From positions 2,232,001 to 2,296,000 of the forward strand of contig NZ_CP059693.1 in assembly GCF_028657945.1 (NCBI RefSeq): a DNA stretch of 64,000 bases, given 5' to 3'. The stretch comes from Thalassomonas haliotis (lineage in GTDB: Bacteria; Pseudomonadota; Gammaproteobacteria; Enterobacterales; Alteromonadaceae). The notes under the pieces were generated by a model. That model was given only the letters and a program-made list of their open reading frames with translations, ran no database searches and was not told the DNA's origin. This document shows, in pieces, positions 30,844 through 38,978 of the stretch; position 1 is the stretch's first letter, and each line of letters opens with the position of its first letter. Made by a program: the position numbers and the translations under genes.

Positions 30844-31623
30844 ATGTCCAGAGTAAGTAAGAAAAGCCTTATCGCCTCGACGATAATTGGCGCATTAGCA
30901 CTAACAGGCAGTAATATCGCTGCAGCTGATGCCTTAACAGAATTACAAAAAGCTGAAGCTAAGATTTTTAAAGCATCAGCTAAATCACAAAGCAAAATCG
31001 ATAACATCTACGAGCAAACTCAAGAGCTGATCGCTGAGTACCGTAACGTTGTTGATGAAGCGGACGTACTTAGAGGTTATAACGACCACGTACAGCGCAT
31101 GGTTGATGACCAAAAAGCAAACATTGCTTCTTTGCAGGATCAAATCGACGGTATCGATAAGATCAAGCAAGGTGTTGTACCTCTGATGTACAAAATGATT
31201 GATACCTTAGAGAAGTTTGTAACCCTTGACGTTCCTATGAACCTTGAGCGTCGTAAAGAGCGTATCGAATCGTTGAAAGCCGTGATGGGTAATTCTGATG
31301 TAACCACTTCAGAGCAATTCCGTTTAGTACTTGAAGCTTACGAAATCGAAGCTAACTACGGTACTATTTTCGATGCCTATCAAGGTGAGCTTGATTTAGG
31401 CGATCGCACTATCACTGCTGACTTCGTTCATATGGGCCGTGTTGCTTTAATTGCACAATCTCTTGATATGAAGCATGCCTGGGTTTGGAACAATGACTCT
31501 CGTTCTTGGGATGAGTTAGGTGACGAATACTTGAAACCAGTTACCGATACCGTTCGTATGGCGCGTAAACAATTGCCAATGGATCTAACTAAATTACCAG
31601 TATTTGCGGCAGGAGCAAAATAA
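30844..31623 (+). CDS. DUF3450 periplasmic protein of the TonB2 cluster
   Basis: A 259-residue secreted protein with a signal peptide ending near SNIAAADA, then long helices likely forming a coiled coil (residues 27-115). It matches the DUF3450 proteins found first in TonB2/TtpC clusters of Vibrio, Shewanella and relatives; the exact role is unknown, probably support of the TtpC periplasmic domain. The ATG at 30844 is preferred over a GTG at 30796 since it opens directly into the signal peptide and follows TTGGGA. Its stop overlaps the next ATG (TAATG), showing translational coupling. Confidence 0.85.
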   Translation: MSRVSKKSLIASTIIGALALTGSNIAAADALTELQKAEAKIFKASAKSQSKIDNIYEQTQELIAEYRNVVDEADVLRGYNDHVQRMVDDQKANIASLQDQIDGIDKIKQGVVPLMYKMIDTLEKFVTLDVPMNLERRKERIESLKAVMGNSDVTTSEQFRLVLEAYEIEANYGTIFDAYQGELDLGDRTITADFVHMGRVALIAQSLDMKHAWVWNNDSRSWDELGDEYLKPVTDTVRMARKQLPMDLTKLPVFAAGAK

Positions 31624-32972
31624 TGAAGAAAGTTATTAATTTTGTATTACTTGCGGCATCAATGTCAGCCGGTATTTCAGCTACTGCCAGCGCCAACAGC
31701 CTGGATGATTTGTTAAAGCAAGTTAAAAGCGACCGTATTTCTGAAGCGAAATTAGACAAGAAGCGCGAAGCCGAATTTTTATCTGCCCGTGCCGACAAGC
31801 AAGCTTTACTAGGCAAAGCCAAGAAAGAACTGGCTAACCAAAATGCCCGTAATGCGCGTTTAACCAAAGAATATGCGGCTAATGAAATTACTTTAGCGCA
31901 AAAAGAAGTTGAACTGGACAATGCTACCGGTACTTTAGGTGAAATGTTCGGTGTTAGCCGTGCGGCGGCTGCCAATGCCTACGGTGCAATCTCTACTTCA
32001 ATTGTAAGTGCTGAATACCCTGGTCGCGGCGAAGCGCTTAACCGCATCGCTAACTCCAAGAAGATCCCATCTTTACCTGACTTAGAAGAATTGTGGTTTG
32101 CCCTGCAAACTGAAATGACCCAATCCGGTAAGATTTCTCAGTTCACTACTGATATCACTAACCTTGATGGCAGCAAGTCTACTGAAATGGTTACCCGTAT
32201 CGGTACTTTCAACCTGATTTCTAAAGACGGTTTCCTGAACTTTAATGATGAATTAGGTCAGGTTCAACCACTTGCTAAGCAACCTGCCGGTTATATTTCA
32301 GGTACAGCATCCGACTTCTTCAACCACACTTCTGGCTACGCTCCGCTGTACGTGGATCCTTCCCGCGGTGCTATCTTAACGTTGGAAACGCGTAAGAAAA
32401 CACTTGAAGAGTTCTACCATGAAGGTAAAGAAGTGGGTTATGCCATCACCGTATTGTTAATCATCGGTTGTTTGATTGCCCTTGAGCGTATGATTGTTTT
32501 AGGTGCCATGGGCGCTAAAATCAAGTCTCAAGAGAAAAATCTTGATCAACCGAATGAAAACAACCCTCTGGGTCGTTTACTGAAAGTTTACCACGACAAC
32601 AAAGCCGTTGATGCCGAAACTTTAGAGCTGAAACTTGACGAAGCTATCTTGCGTGAAACGCCTAAAGTTGACCGTGGTATTAACCTGATCAAAATGTTCG
32701 CTGCCATTGCCCCGCTTATGGGTCTGTTAGGTACAGTTATCGGTATGATCATGACTTTCCAAACCATTACCTTGTTCGGTACAGGTGACCCGAAAATTAT
32801 GGCGGGTAACATCTCTCTGGCACTTGTAACTACCGCTTTAGGTCTGATCTGTGCTCTGCCGTTAATCCTGATTCACAGCATCGTTGCCGGCCGTAGTAAA
32901 TCACTACTGCAAAAACTTGACGAGCAAAGCGCTGGATTAATCGCTGCGATCGCCGAGAAGGAGTCTAAATAA
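31623..32972 (+). CDS. ttpC: TtpC: MotA/TolQ/ExbB-type protein with long periplasmic domain
   Basis: A 449-residue protein: signal peptide (ending about residue 25), a periplasmic helical domain (about 26-270), then the ExbB-like channel part with a first span near 275-298 and the TolQ/ExbB pair LIKMFAAIAPLMGLLGTVIG and LALVTTALGLICALPLILI. In Vibrio, TtpC is needed in addition to ExbB2/ExbD2/TonB2 for siderophore uptake through the TonB2 system. It overlaps both neighbours by TAATG, so the whole cluster is one operon. Confidence 0.88.
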   Translation: MKKVINFVLLAASMSAGISATASANSLDDLLKQVKSDRISEAKLDKKREAEFLSARADKQALLGKAKKELANQNARNARLTKEYAANEITLAQKEVELDNATGTLGEMFGVSRAAAANAYGAISTSIVSAEYPGRGEALNRIANSKKIPSLPDLEELWFALQTEMTQSGKISQFTTDITNLDGSKSTEMVTRIGTFNLISKDGFLNFNDELGQVQPLAKQPAGYISGTASDFFNHTSGYAPLYVDPSRGAILTLETRKKTLEEFYHEGKEVGYAITVLLIIGCLIALERMIVLGAMGAKIKSQEKNLDQPNENNPLGRLLKVYHDNKAVDAETLELKLDEAILRETPKVDRGINLIKMFAAIAPLMGLLGTVIGMIMTFQTITLFGTGDPKIMAGNISLALVTTALGLICALPLILIHSIVAGRSKSLLQKLDEQSAGLIAAIAEKESK

Positions 32973-33496
32973 TGTTATTCCTGATAGAGCTTTGGGAATC
33001 TGTCAGGAGTTTTATTGCGACAGGTGGTAACGTACTGTACGTTGTTGCCTTCGCACTCTTACTGATGTGGGTATTGATGGTTGAACGCTATTGGTTCCTT
33101 GCCTCTGTATATCCAAAAATGAAAGACGATATCGTCAATCGTTGGAATGCCAGAGAAGACACTACGTCTTGGTACGCACATCGAATTAGAGATACTTGGA
33201 TCTCCGAAGCGACAGAACTACTTGAGCAGCGTCTGCTCACAATTAAAACCTTAGTGGCCATGTGTCCGCTAATTGGATTACTGGGTACTGTTACCGGCAT
33301 GATAGGTGTTTTCGAAGTCATGGCACAACAGGGAACCGGTAATCCGCGTCTGATGGCATCAGGTATATCAATGGCGACTATCCCGACTATGGCGGGCATG
33401 GTAGCAGCATTATCTGGCGTATTCTTCAGTTCAAGATTAGACGCTAAAGTTAAACTAGCAAAGGCTAAACTGGTCGACAGTTTACCTCATCACTAG
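32972..33496 (+). CDS. exbB2: ExbB-type proton channel subunit
   Basis: A 174-residue three-span protein of the MotA/TolQ/ExbB family that, with ExbD, uses the proton gradient to energise TonB. Spans lie near 17-38, 90-112 and 130-152; the conserved TolQ/ExbB stretch is CPLIGLLGTVTGMIGVFEVM with GISMATIPTMAGMVAAL after it. Shorter than ExbB1 types, as is usual for ExbB2. The start overlaps the ttpC stop (TAATG). Confidence 0.9.
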   Translation: MLFLIELWESVRSFIATGGNVLYVVAFALLLMWVLMVERYWFLASVYPKMKDDIVNRWNAREDTTSWYAHRIRDTWISEATELLEQRLLTIKTLVAMCPLIGLLGTVTGMIGVFEVMAQQGTGNPRLMASGISMATIPTMAGMVAALSGVFFSSRLDAKVKLAKAKLVDSLPHH

Positions 33497-33508
33497 AGAG
33501 AAATTCGA

Positions 33509-33910
33509 ATGGCACGTAAACGTATTCGTGAAGAAGAAGAAGCAGCAATTGATATGACGCCGATGCTCGACATCGTCTTCATCATGCTTATATTCTTTAT
33601 CGTAACCACTTCTTTTGTTAAAGAAGCCGGTATTGAAGTAAACAAACCTAAAGCAGCTAACCAAAGCAAGCAAAAGTCTGCCAATATCTTCGTTGCAGTT
33701 AAAGACAACGGTGAGATCTGGTTAGACAAACGTCGTGTTGATATCGAACGTGTTGCTGCGAATATTGAAAAATTATTAGCAGAGCAACCGACCGAAGTTG
33801 TTATTATCCAGGCGGATAAAGATGCAAAACACGGTATCGTTGTTAAAGTTATGGATGCTATTAAGGAAGCGGGTATAGATCGGATTTCTATCGCTGCTGC
33901 GAAGGGGTAG
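33509..33910 (+). CDS. exbD2: ExbD-type energy transducer subunit
   Basis: A 133-residue single-span protein. The membrane helix (about 18-38) carries the functional Asp in IDMTPMLDIVFIMLIFF (the D of MLDIVF), the ExbD/TolR proton-path residue. The periplasmic part ends in a TolR-like fold with VVIIQADKDAKHG. Twelve nt separate it from exbB2 and the ribosome site GAGAGAAATTCGA lies in that gap. Confidence 0.92.
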   Translation: MARKRIREEEEAAIDMTPMLDIVFIMLIFFIVTTSFVKEAGIEVNKPKAANQSKQKSANIFVAVKDNGEIWLDKRRVDIERVAANIEKLLAEQPTEVVIIQADKDAKHGIVVKVMDAIKEAGIDRISIAAAKG

Positions 33911-33913
33911 TTT

Positions 33914-34537
33914 ATGGTTCGCTTTCTAGTATCAATATTACTAGGTGCTGCGGTAACTTTTGGACTTTTTGCTTTCATGGCGTTTCTTGTTTCCAGCGGA
34001 GACAGAAGCAAAGAGGAACAGCAGGAAAATATCGTCGTAGAAGTTAATACTACGCCGCCAAAATCAGCTGCTGAGCAGCGCCGACGGGTTCCGCCGCCGC
34101 CTCCGCCGCCGCCCAAAACGCCGCCTAAGCCTCAGGCTCCAGAGCCAGAAGCTAACAACAATGCACCGGGCTTAACTTTTAATATGCCTGGCGTACAAAT
34201 GGCGAGTGCTACCGGTGGTTTATCTGCCCCGGGTGCCGGTTTTGGCCGCGATGGTGATGCAACACCAATTGTACGAATCGAGCCTAAGTATCCAATGCAG
34301 GCGGCTCGTGACGGTAAAGAAGGTTGGGTAAAACTGTCTTTTACTATCAACGAAATCGGTGGTGTTGAAGATGTTAAAGTTATCGAAGCTCAACCTAAGC
34401 GTATTTTCGACAAAGAAGCAAAGCGTGCTTTGCGTAAGTGGAAATACAAACCGAAAGTTGTTGACGGTAAGCCGATGAGACAACCTGGCTTAACAGTACA
34501 GCTTGACTTCACAATGGAAGGCGCGGGAGGAAGATAA
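33914..34537 (+). CDS. tonB2: TonB-family energy transduction protein
   Basis: A 207-residue TonB2-type protein that spans the periplasm and energises outer-membrane receptors. One N-terminal span (about 4-28), a short proline-rich spacer with eight prolines in a row, and the C-terminal TonB domain (about 125-205) with IEPKYPMQAARDGKEGWVKL and the typical RALRKWKYKPK. The short Pro spacer is usual for TonB2 rather than TonB1. Its stop overlaps the start of the next gene (TAATG). Confidence 0.93.
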   Translation: MVRFLVSILLGAAVTFGLFAFMAFLVSSGDRSKEEQQENIVVEVNTTPPKSAAEQRRRVPPPPPPPPKTPPKPQAPEPEANNNAPGLTFNMPGVQMASATGGLSAPGAGFGRDGDATPIVRIEPKYPMQAARDGKEGWVKLSFTINEIGGVEDVKVIEAQPKRIFDKEAKRALRKWKYKPKVVDGKPMRQPGLTVQLDFTMEGAGGR

Positions 34538-35796
34538 TGGCCAATAAATTAGTTACTTCTTTAGTATTAGCCGTTGCCGTCGCCGGTGCTCAGCTGCCTT
34601 TTTCTGCAGATGTTTTAGCGGCTGCCGCTAAAGAGGAAAAGAAAAAGCGTCCGACGCAATTGATGGGGCCTTCGGTTGGTAAGAAAGTACAAAAAGCTTT
34701 TGAGTTCTATACTGCTGATGACATCGACGGTGCTTTGACTGTCCTTTTGGACATTGAGGCAAAAAAGGATTATGACAAAGCCGTTGTTGCACGTTATATC
34801 GCGGTTATGTACACCACAAAAGGTGACAGTGAGAAAAAAGCCATTGAATACCTTGAACAGGCAGTGGCACCGGATATCCTGAACGAAAAGGATCATGGAG
34901 AATCACTGAAGTTACTGGGTGACTTACAAATGCAAGTCCAGGATTACAAAAATGCCTTGGTTAACTATCAGGCATGGATGGACTTCACCGGTGAGAATGA
35001 CGCTCAGGTGTGGCTGAAAATAGCTAATGCTTATTATTCTTTGAAGCAGATGGATAAGATTATTGTTCCGGCAGACAAAGCGATTGCGGCGTTTGGCGAT
35101 AAGCATAATCAGAACCCTTATATCCTTAAGGTTCAGTCTTATTTTGAACGTAAGATGTATCCTGAAGCGGTTAAAGTGCTGGAAACTGTATTACAGTTAT
35201 TCCCGGAAAATAAGCAGTGGTGGCAGCAACTTGGCATGTTTTATCTGATGGTTGAAGATAACGACAAAGCGTTAGCCACCCTTAATCTGGCCTATAAGCA
35301 AGGATTTCTTGAAAAAGAATCTGAGATCAAGACATTAGCCAGCTTATTTGCCTTGAACCAGACGTCTTATAAAGCGGCTATGTTGCTTGAGAAACATATC
35401 GGTACCGGGCTAATCACCCGTGACGATAAAAATCTGGCGAGCCTGGCTAACTTCTGGCATGCCTCTCAGCATATCGATAAAGCGGCTAAATATTATGGTG
35501 AGCTGGCTAAGCTGACCAATAGTGCCAAGCATTATCGTAAGCAAGGTATGTTGTTAAAGCAGGACGAGCAGTTCTCTGCTTCTATCAAAGCGCTTAATAA
35601 GGCTCTTGAATTAGGAGCAAAGGATGTTGGTCGTATCCAGATGGCTATAGCCGAAGGATACTTCTACCTTGAGAAGTATAAGCCGGCTTATGCTGCAATC
35701 AAGAAAGCTTTGAAAGATCCGAAAACCAAGAAAGTGGCCAAGGGCTGGGAATCTTTTATCAAAGATACCGCTCAGCGTAAAAACGTTACTATCTAG
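34537..35796 (+). CDS. TPR-repeat protein of the TonB2 cluster
   Basis: A 419-residue protein with a signal peptide (about 1-27) and tetratricopeptide-like repeats over most of residues 45-400 (for example AIEYLEQAVAPDILNEKD and SIKALNKALELGAKDVGRI). The TPR gene at the end of TonB2 clusters in Vibrio and relatives occupies the same place; it is presumed periplasmic and its partner is unknown. Coupled to tonB2 by a one-base overlap. A strong terminator ends the operon. Confidence 0.85.
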   Translation: MANKLVTSLVLAVAVAGAQLPFSADVLAAAAKEEKKKRPTQLMGPSVGKKVQKAFEFYTADDIDGALTVLLDIEAKKDYDKAVVARYIAVMYTTKGDSEKKAIEYLEQAVAPDILNEKDHGESLKLLGDLQMQVQDYKNALVNYQAWMDFTGENDAQVWLKIANAYYSLKQMDKIIVPADKAIAAFGDKHNQNPYILKVQSYFERKMYPEAVKVLETVLQLFPENKQWWQQLGMFYLMVEDNDKALATLNLAYKQGFLEKESEIKTLASLFALNQTSYKAAMLLEKHIGTGLITRDDKNLASLANFWHASQHIDKAAKYYGELAKLTNSAKHYRKQGMLLKQDEQFSASIKALNKALELGAKDVGRIQMAIAEGYFYLEKYKPAYAAIKKALKDPKTKKVAKGWESFIKDTAQRKNVTI

Positions 35797-35812
35797 TTTT
35801 TTGAAGTCTATT

Positions 35813-35841
35813 AAAAAACCAGCCTGTTGGCTGGTTTTTTT
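35813..35841 (+). terminator. Rho-independent terminator of the TonB2 operon
   Basis: AAAAAACCAGCC and GGCTGGTTTTTT form a 12-bp stem around TGTT, followed by T. Confidence 0.94.
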
Positions 35842-36030
35842 ATGCCTGATGCTTCTGAATAATGCAGCTATAAGACAAAGGCGAAGTTTCGCAAAGCACA
35901 GGGCATTTGCCGGTACAATATCAACAAATGCCCGGTAAAGCCGCTTGAAAGGCGATTTGCGGCAGCTGAGAAGGTGCGGGCTATTTGTTGTTTTTCGTGC
36001 CCGTCGGATATCAGCGGCCAGAATTAACGG

Positions 36031-36984
36031 CTAATAGTCACGTATCTTGTTAAGGACTTCAGTGATCGCTACTTTGCATTTCATGGTTTTGATTTGGTCA
36101 AAAAAAGCATGTGCCTGAGGGTAATTAAGTTTTAAATACCTGAGCCATTGTTTCATGCGACTGGAATAGTAAAAACTCTTTTCTCCCTGTAATTCCAAGT
36201 CGCTGTACCTGTGTAATAAATCGCATAACTGTGGCCAGGTCATCGGCTGCTCATTAAGCTTAATAACATTGGCCAGGTTAGGCCTGGCTAATAATCCCCG
36301 GCCTAACATCAGCTTATTGGTTTTAGCCTGCTTCATGCATTCGATGGCATCTGCCTGACTCCAGATCTCACCGTTGGCAATGATATCTATGGCATATGAC
36401 TCACTGGCCTCGCCGATAAAATGCCAGTACGCAGGAGGTTTATAACCCTGCAGTTTAGTCCTGGCATGTACTGTTAATAGATCGGCCCGGGCGCTGGTAA
36501 CGGCGCTGACAATTTCTTTGAATAAGTTAGTATCTTCAAAACCCAAACGTATTTTAGCCGATACCTGGGTTTGCTCGCCAACGGCCTGTTTAACACTGGA
36601 AATGATCTGGTGTATTTGCTCGGGAGATTTTAGTAATACTGCTCCGCCTCTGCTTTTATTCACCGCCTTGGCAGGACAGCCAAAATTTAAATCTATGCCA
36701 TGTGAGCCCAGTTCTATGGCGCGTATGGCGTTTTCTGCCAACCAGTCTGGCTCTTGACCTAAGAGTTGTACCCGGATGGGGGTGCCTGAGCGGGTATATC
36801 CGTTGTGGTGCAGTTCAGGGCAGGTTTTGTAAAAGACATGTTTAGGCACCAGTGAGTCAACGACCCGGACGAATTCAGTAATGCATAAGTCAAACTGGTT
36901 AATGGAAGTGAGAAGGTCGCGCATCAATGCATCCACGACACCTTCCATTGGCGCTAAAATAAGTTGCTCTGCCTGGATAGTCAT
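36031..36984 (-). CDS. dusC: tRNA-dihydrouridine(16) synthase
   Basis: FMN enzyme reducing U16 in the tRNA D loop. The 317-residue protein begins ILAPMEGVVDALMRDLL and has the DusC-type CITEFVRVVDSLVPKHVF, the catalytic Cys in DLNFGCPAKAVNKSRGG, the Lys/His set in SAKIRLG and TVHARTKLQGY, and FMN-phosphate segments IANGEIW and LMLGRGLLARPN. It resembles DusC rather than DusA or DusB in the N-terminal and mid-region signatures. Divergent from the EGKCG-repeat gene. Confidence 0.93.
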   Translation of the reverse strand: MTIQAEQLILAPMEGVVDALMRDLLTSINQFDLCITEFVRVVDSLVPKHVFYKTCPELHHNGYTRSGTPIRVQLLGQEPDWLAENAIRAIELGSHGIDLNFGCPAKAVNKSRGGAVLLKSPEQIHQIISSVKQAVGEQTQVSAKIRLGFEDTNLFKEIVSAVTSARADLLTVHARTKLQGYKPPAYWHFIGEASESYAIDIIANGEIWSQADAIECMKQAKTNKLMLGRGLLARPNLANVIKLNEQPMTWPQLCDLLHRYSDLELQGEKSFYYSSRMKQWLRYLKLNYPQAHAFFDQIKTMKCKVAITEVLNKIRDY

Positions 36985-37177
36985 TTATGGTGAAAGCCCC
37001 TAATTCAAAAATGGGCACGATTGTAATGGCTATTTGCCAAAATGGCGAAAGTATTTCATGCTTAACAGGCATAAAATATAAATTAATGACGGATGAAATT
37101 TATATTTACCTTTAAAGGTCTATTTAAAAAACATAAAACTAACGGCCTCTGGTCATTTTATATAGTAGGAAACTCAA

Positions 37178-37588
37178 ATGAATTTAATTAAAAAATCGAC
37201 AATCGGTGCATTCCTTGGATTAATGGCTCTTTCTACCCTGAGCATGGCTCCGGCAAAAGCAGAATCCAATCCCTTTGCTGCCCAGGACATCATGACTGTG
37301 GTCGGCCACGGAGAGGAAAAACAAGATAAATGCGGTGAAGGCAAGTGCGGCGAAGGAAAGGCCAAAAAAGCGGCTGGCAAATGCGGTGAAGGCAAATGTG
37401 GTGAAGGAAAAGCCAAAAAAGCCGCGGGTAAATGCGGTGAAGGCAAGTGCGGTGAAGGAAAAGCCAAAAAAGCTTCCAGTAAATGCGGTGAAGGCAAATG
37501 TGGCGAAGGCAAAGCAAAAAAGGCTTCCAGCAAGTGTGGTGAAGGAAAATGCGGAGAAGGTAAAAAAACTTCTAAGTGTGGCGGTTAA
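37178..37588 (+). CDS. Secreted EGKCG-repeat protein, HvfA-like RiPP precursor candidate
   Basis: A 136-residue protein: signal peptide ending AKA (about residue 28), a short linker, and five tandem units based on KCGEGKCGEGKAKKA. Eleven Cys lie in the mature part, all in KCG context, giving five EGKCG motifs. Precursors of this design (HvfA group, with signal peptide and EGKCG repeats) are known substrates of MNIO/DUF692 enzymes (HvfB with HvfC), which convert the Cys into copper-binding oxazolone/thioamide groups. No DUF692, DUF2063 or DoxX gene lies within this window, so it is an orphan here. Start ATG has TAGGAAA upstream. Without modification it could still be a simple metal-binding Cys-rich periplasmic protein. 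Confidence 0.8.
   Translation: MNLIKKSTIGAFLGLMALSTLSMAPAKAESNPFAAQDIMTVVGHGEEKQDKCGEGKCGEGKAKKAAGKCGEGKCGEGKAKKAAGKCGEGKCGEGKAKKASSKCGEGKCGEGKAKKASSKCGEGKCGEGKKTSKCGG
37328..37573 (+). repeat. 51-bp tandem repeat encoding the EGKCG units
   Basis: Four full 51-bp (17-residue) units from 37328 to 37531 and a shortened fifth. Units 1-2 end AAKKAAG-like and units 3-4 end KKASS-like, so the array seems to have grown by duplication of units and pairs. Confidence 0.93.
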
Positions 37589-37635
37589 TTTTTAAGTTTA
37601 GTTATTAGCGGTTTCAGGCTTTTTGCCTGCCGCTA

Positions 37636-37666
37636 TAAAACGGGCTTTATGCCCGTTTTATTTTTT
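37636..37666 (+). terminator. Rho-independent terminator of the EGKCG gene
   Basis: TAAAACGGGC and GCCCGTTTTA form a 10-bp stem with loop TTTAT and run into TTTTTT. A second imperfect hairpin (TAGCGG/CCGCTA with CAGGC/GCCTG) lies just before it at about 37603-37635. Confidence 0.92.
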
Positions 37667-37753
37667 GTGGTGATCAATGGGCTAAGTTGTTTATATAGAG
37701 TCTTTTATTGTTTGTGCCAACTCGCTCAAAGGCGTGAATTACTTAAGAGTCAT

Positions 37754-37767
37754 TTGATCCAGGTCAA
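37754..37767 (+). promoter_or_regulatory. FNR/Anr-type binding site
   Basis: TTGATCCAGGTCAA matches the FNR consensus TTGAT-N4-ATCAA with one mismatch. A -10-like TAAAAT with a GC-rich discriminator follows at 37798-37803. The likely target is the 40-residue membrane peptide, perhaps with the receiver gene. The distance to the -10 is slightly longer than in standard class II sites. Confidence 0.6.
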
Positions 37768-37838
37768 TTAATCCTGTGCAAATTACTCGTTTTGGGCTAA
37801 AATGCGCGCCTTTCATTTTATAGAGTAGTAAGATCAAT

Positions 37839-37961
37839 ATGTCCCACGATGAAAACTTCAAAGACGCAGCTTCTGTACGTCACTTATTAATTGCTTTTAT
37901 TGTCCTGTTTGGTATGCCTTTATTACCTATGTTGATGGGCTGGTATACTTTTTTACAATAA
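37839..37961 (+). CDS. 40-residue single-span membrane peptide
   Basis: A small ORF with a polar N-terminus (MSHDENFKDAASVRH) and one hydrophobic helix (about residues 16-38), ending WYTFLQ. No family recognised. Support for being real: an FNR-like box and -10 element upstream, a plausible length and polarity for a small membrane protein, and separation from the next gene by only 25 nt. The ribosome site is weak (AGTAAGATCA). Small oxygen-regulated membrane peptides are known for respiratory oxidases in other bacteria; here that is only a suggestion. Confidence 0.6.
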   Translation: MSHDENFKDAASVRHLLIAFIVLFGMPLLPMLMGWYTFLQ

Positions 37962-37986
37962 GTAGGTACCCCTGAATAATTCAACT

Positions 37987-38370
37987 ATGAAAATATTAAT
38001 TGTCGATGACAAACAAACGGTCTTAAGCAGCTTAACCGCTTTGCTGGAAAACGCCGGCCACTGCGTGGTCACCGCCAGTAATGGTTTGGACGGATTTGAA
38101 AAAGCCCAGAGCCAGCCATTTGATTTGTTTGTTATCGACCATCTGATGCCGGTCATGAATGGCCTGGTATTGGTGAAAAATCTACGACAGCATCTTGATA
38201 CGCAACATGCACCGATTTTGTTTATGAGTACCCAGGGGGTGGAAAGCTTAAAATCTTTACCTGAATATCCCATGTTTACTTTTTCAATTGCCAAGCCGAT
38301 CGATGAACAAGAGCTGTTTTTTGTCATTAATCAACTTTCAATTCAAAATAGTCAAAGTCAGTCACTATAA
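37987..38370 (+). CDS. Stand-alone receiver-domain protein
   Basis: A 127-residue CheY-like receiver without output domain. The acidic pocket is LIVDD, the phospho-acceptor Asp is residue 51 in FVIDHLMP, the switch Ser is in LFMSTQG and the conserved Lys is in IAKPID. The C-terminus ends in a Gln/Ser tail. No kinase is adjacent; the large histidine kinase at 46961-49777 is one possible partner but the link is not shown. It is 54 nt before apt. Confidence 0.88.
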   Translation: MKILIVDDKQTVLSSLTALLENAGHCVVTASNGLDGFEKAQSQPFDLFVIDHLMPVMNGLVLVKNLRQHLDTQHAPILFMSTQGVESLKSLPEYPMFTFSIAKPIDEQELFFVINQLSIQNSQSQSL

Positions 38371-38424
38371 AATTGCCTCAATTTGCTTTATCCTTAGCAA
38401 TTATCTTTTATATCTTAAGAACAA

Positions 38425-38970
38425 ATGACTGAACAACAATTATCACTTCTCGAAAATGCCGTCCATACAATAGAAAACTACCCATGTGAAGGCGTCATGT
38501 TTCGTGATGTTACCGGGATTTTAGATGATGCCGAAGCATTTGCATTAACCATCAAGTTGATGACAGATGAATTTAAAGACCAAGGTTTTACCAAAGTCGT
38601 TGGTACCGAAGCCCGGGGCTTTTTATTTGGCGCGCCGCTGGCCCTGGCCTTAGGCGTAGGTTTTGTTCCGGTACGTAAGCCGGGAAAATTGCCGCGGGAA
38701 ACGATTGCCGAGCATTACCAGCTGGAATATGGCCACGATACCCTGGAAATACATCAGGATGCCTTAACGGCCGATGACAATGTGTTAATTATCGATGATT
38801 TACTTGCTACCGGCGGCACCATAGACGCGACAACCAAATTAATCCGCCGCCTGGGGGCTAAAGTTTCCGCTGCCGGATTTGTTATCTCCCTGCCTGATTT
38901 GGGTGGTGAAGCCAGGTTAAAAGATCTGGACTTATCTGTATTATCTTTACTTCAGTATGAAGGTGAATAG
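38425..38970 (+). CDS. apt: Adenine phosphoribosyltransferase
   Basis: Salvages adenine to AMP with PRPP. The 181-residue protein shows the family segments [45 protein letters not shown] and the PRPP loop [15 protein letters not shown]. It lies 8 nt before dnaX; apt-dnaX-ybaB-recR-htpG-adk is the E. coli order. Confidence 0.97.
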   Translation: MTEQQLSLLENAVHTIENYPCEGVMFRDVTGILDDAEAFALTIKLMTDEFKDQGFTKVVGTEARGFLFGAPLALALGVGFVPVRKPGKLPRETIAEHYQLEYGHDTLEIHQDALTADDNVLIIDDLLATGGTIDATTKLIRRLGAKVSAAGFVISLPDLGGEARLKDLDLSVLSLLQYEGE

Positions 38971-38978
38971 CAGCCAAT

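Noticed and set aside
37174-37533. Minus-strand 119-codon frame opposite the EGKCG gene
   Set aside because: It is produced by the repeat structure; the plus frame has a signal peptide, ribosome site and terminator.
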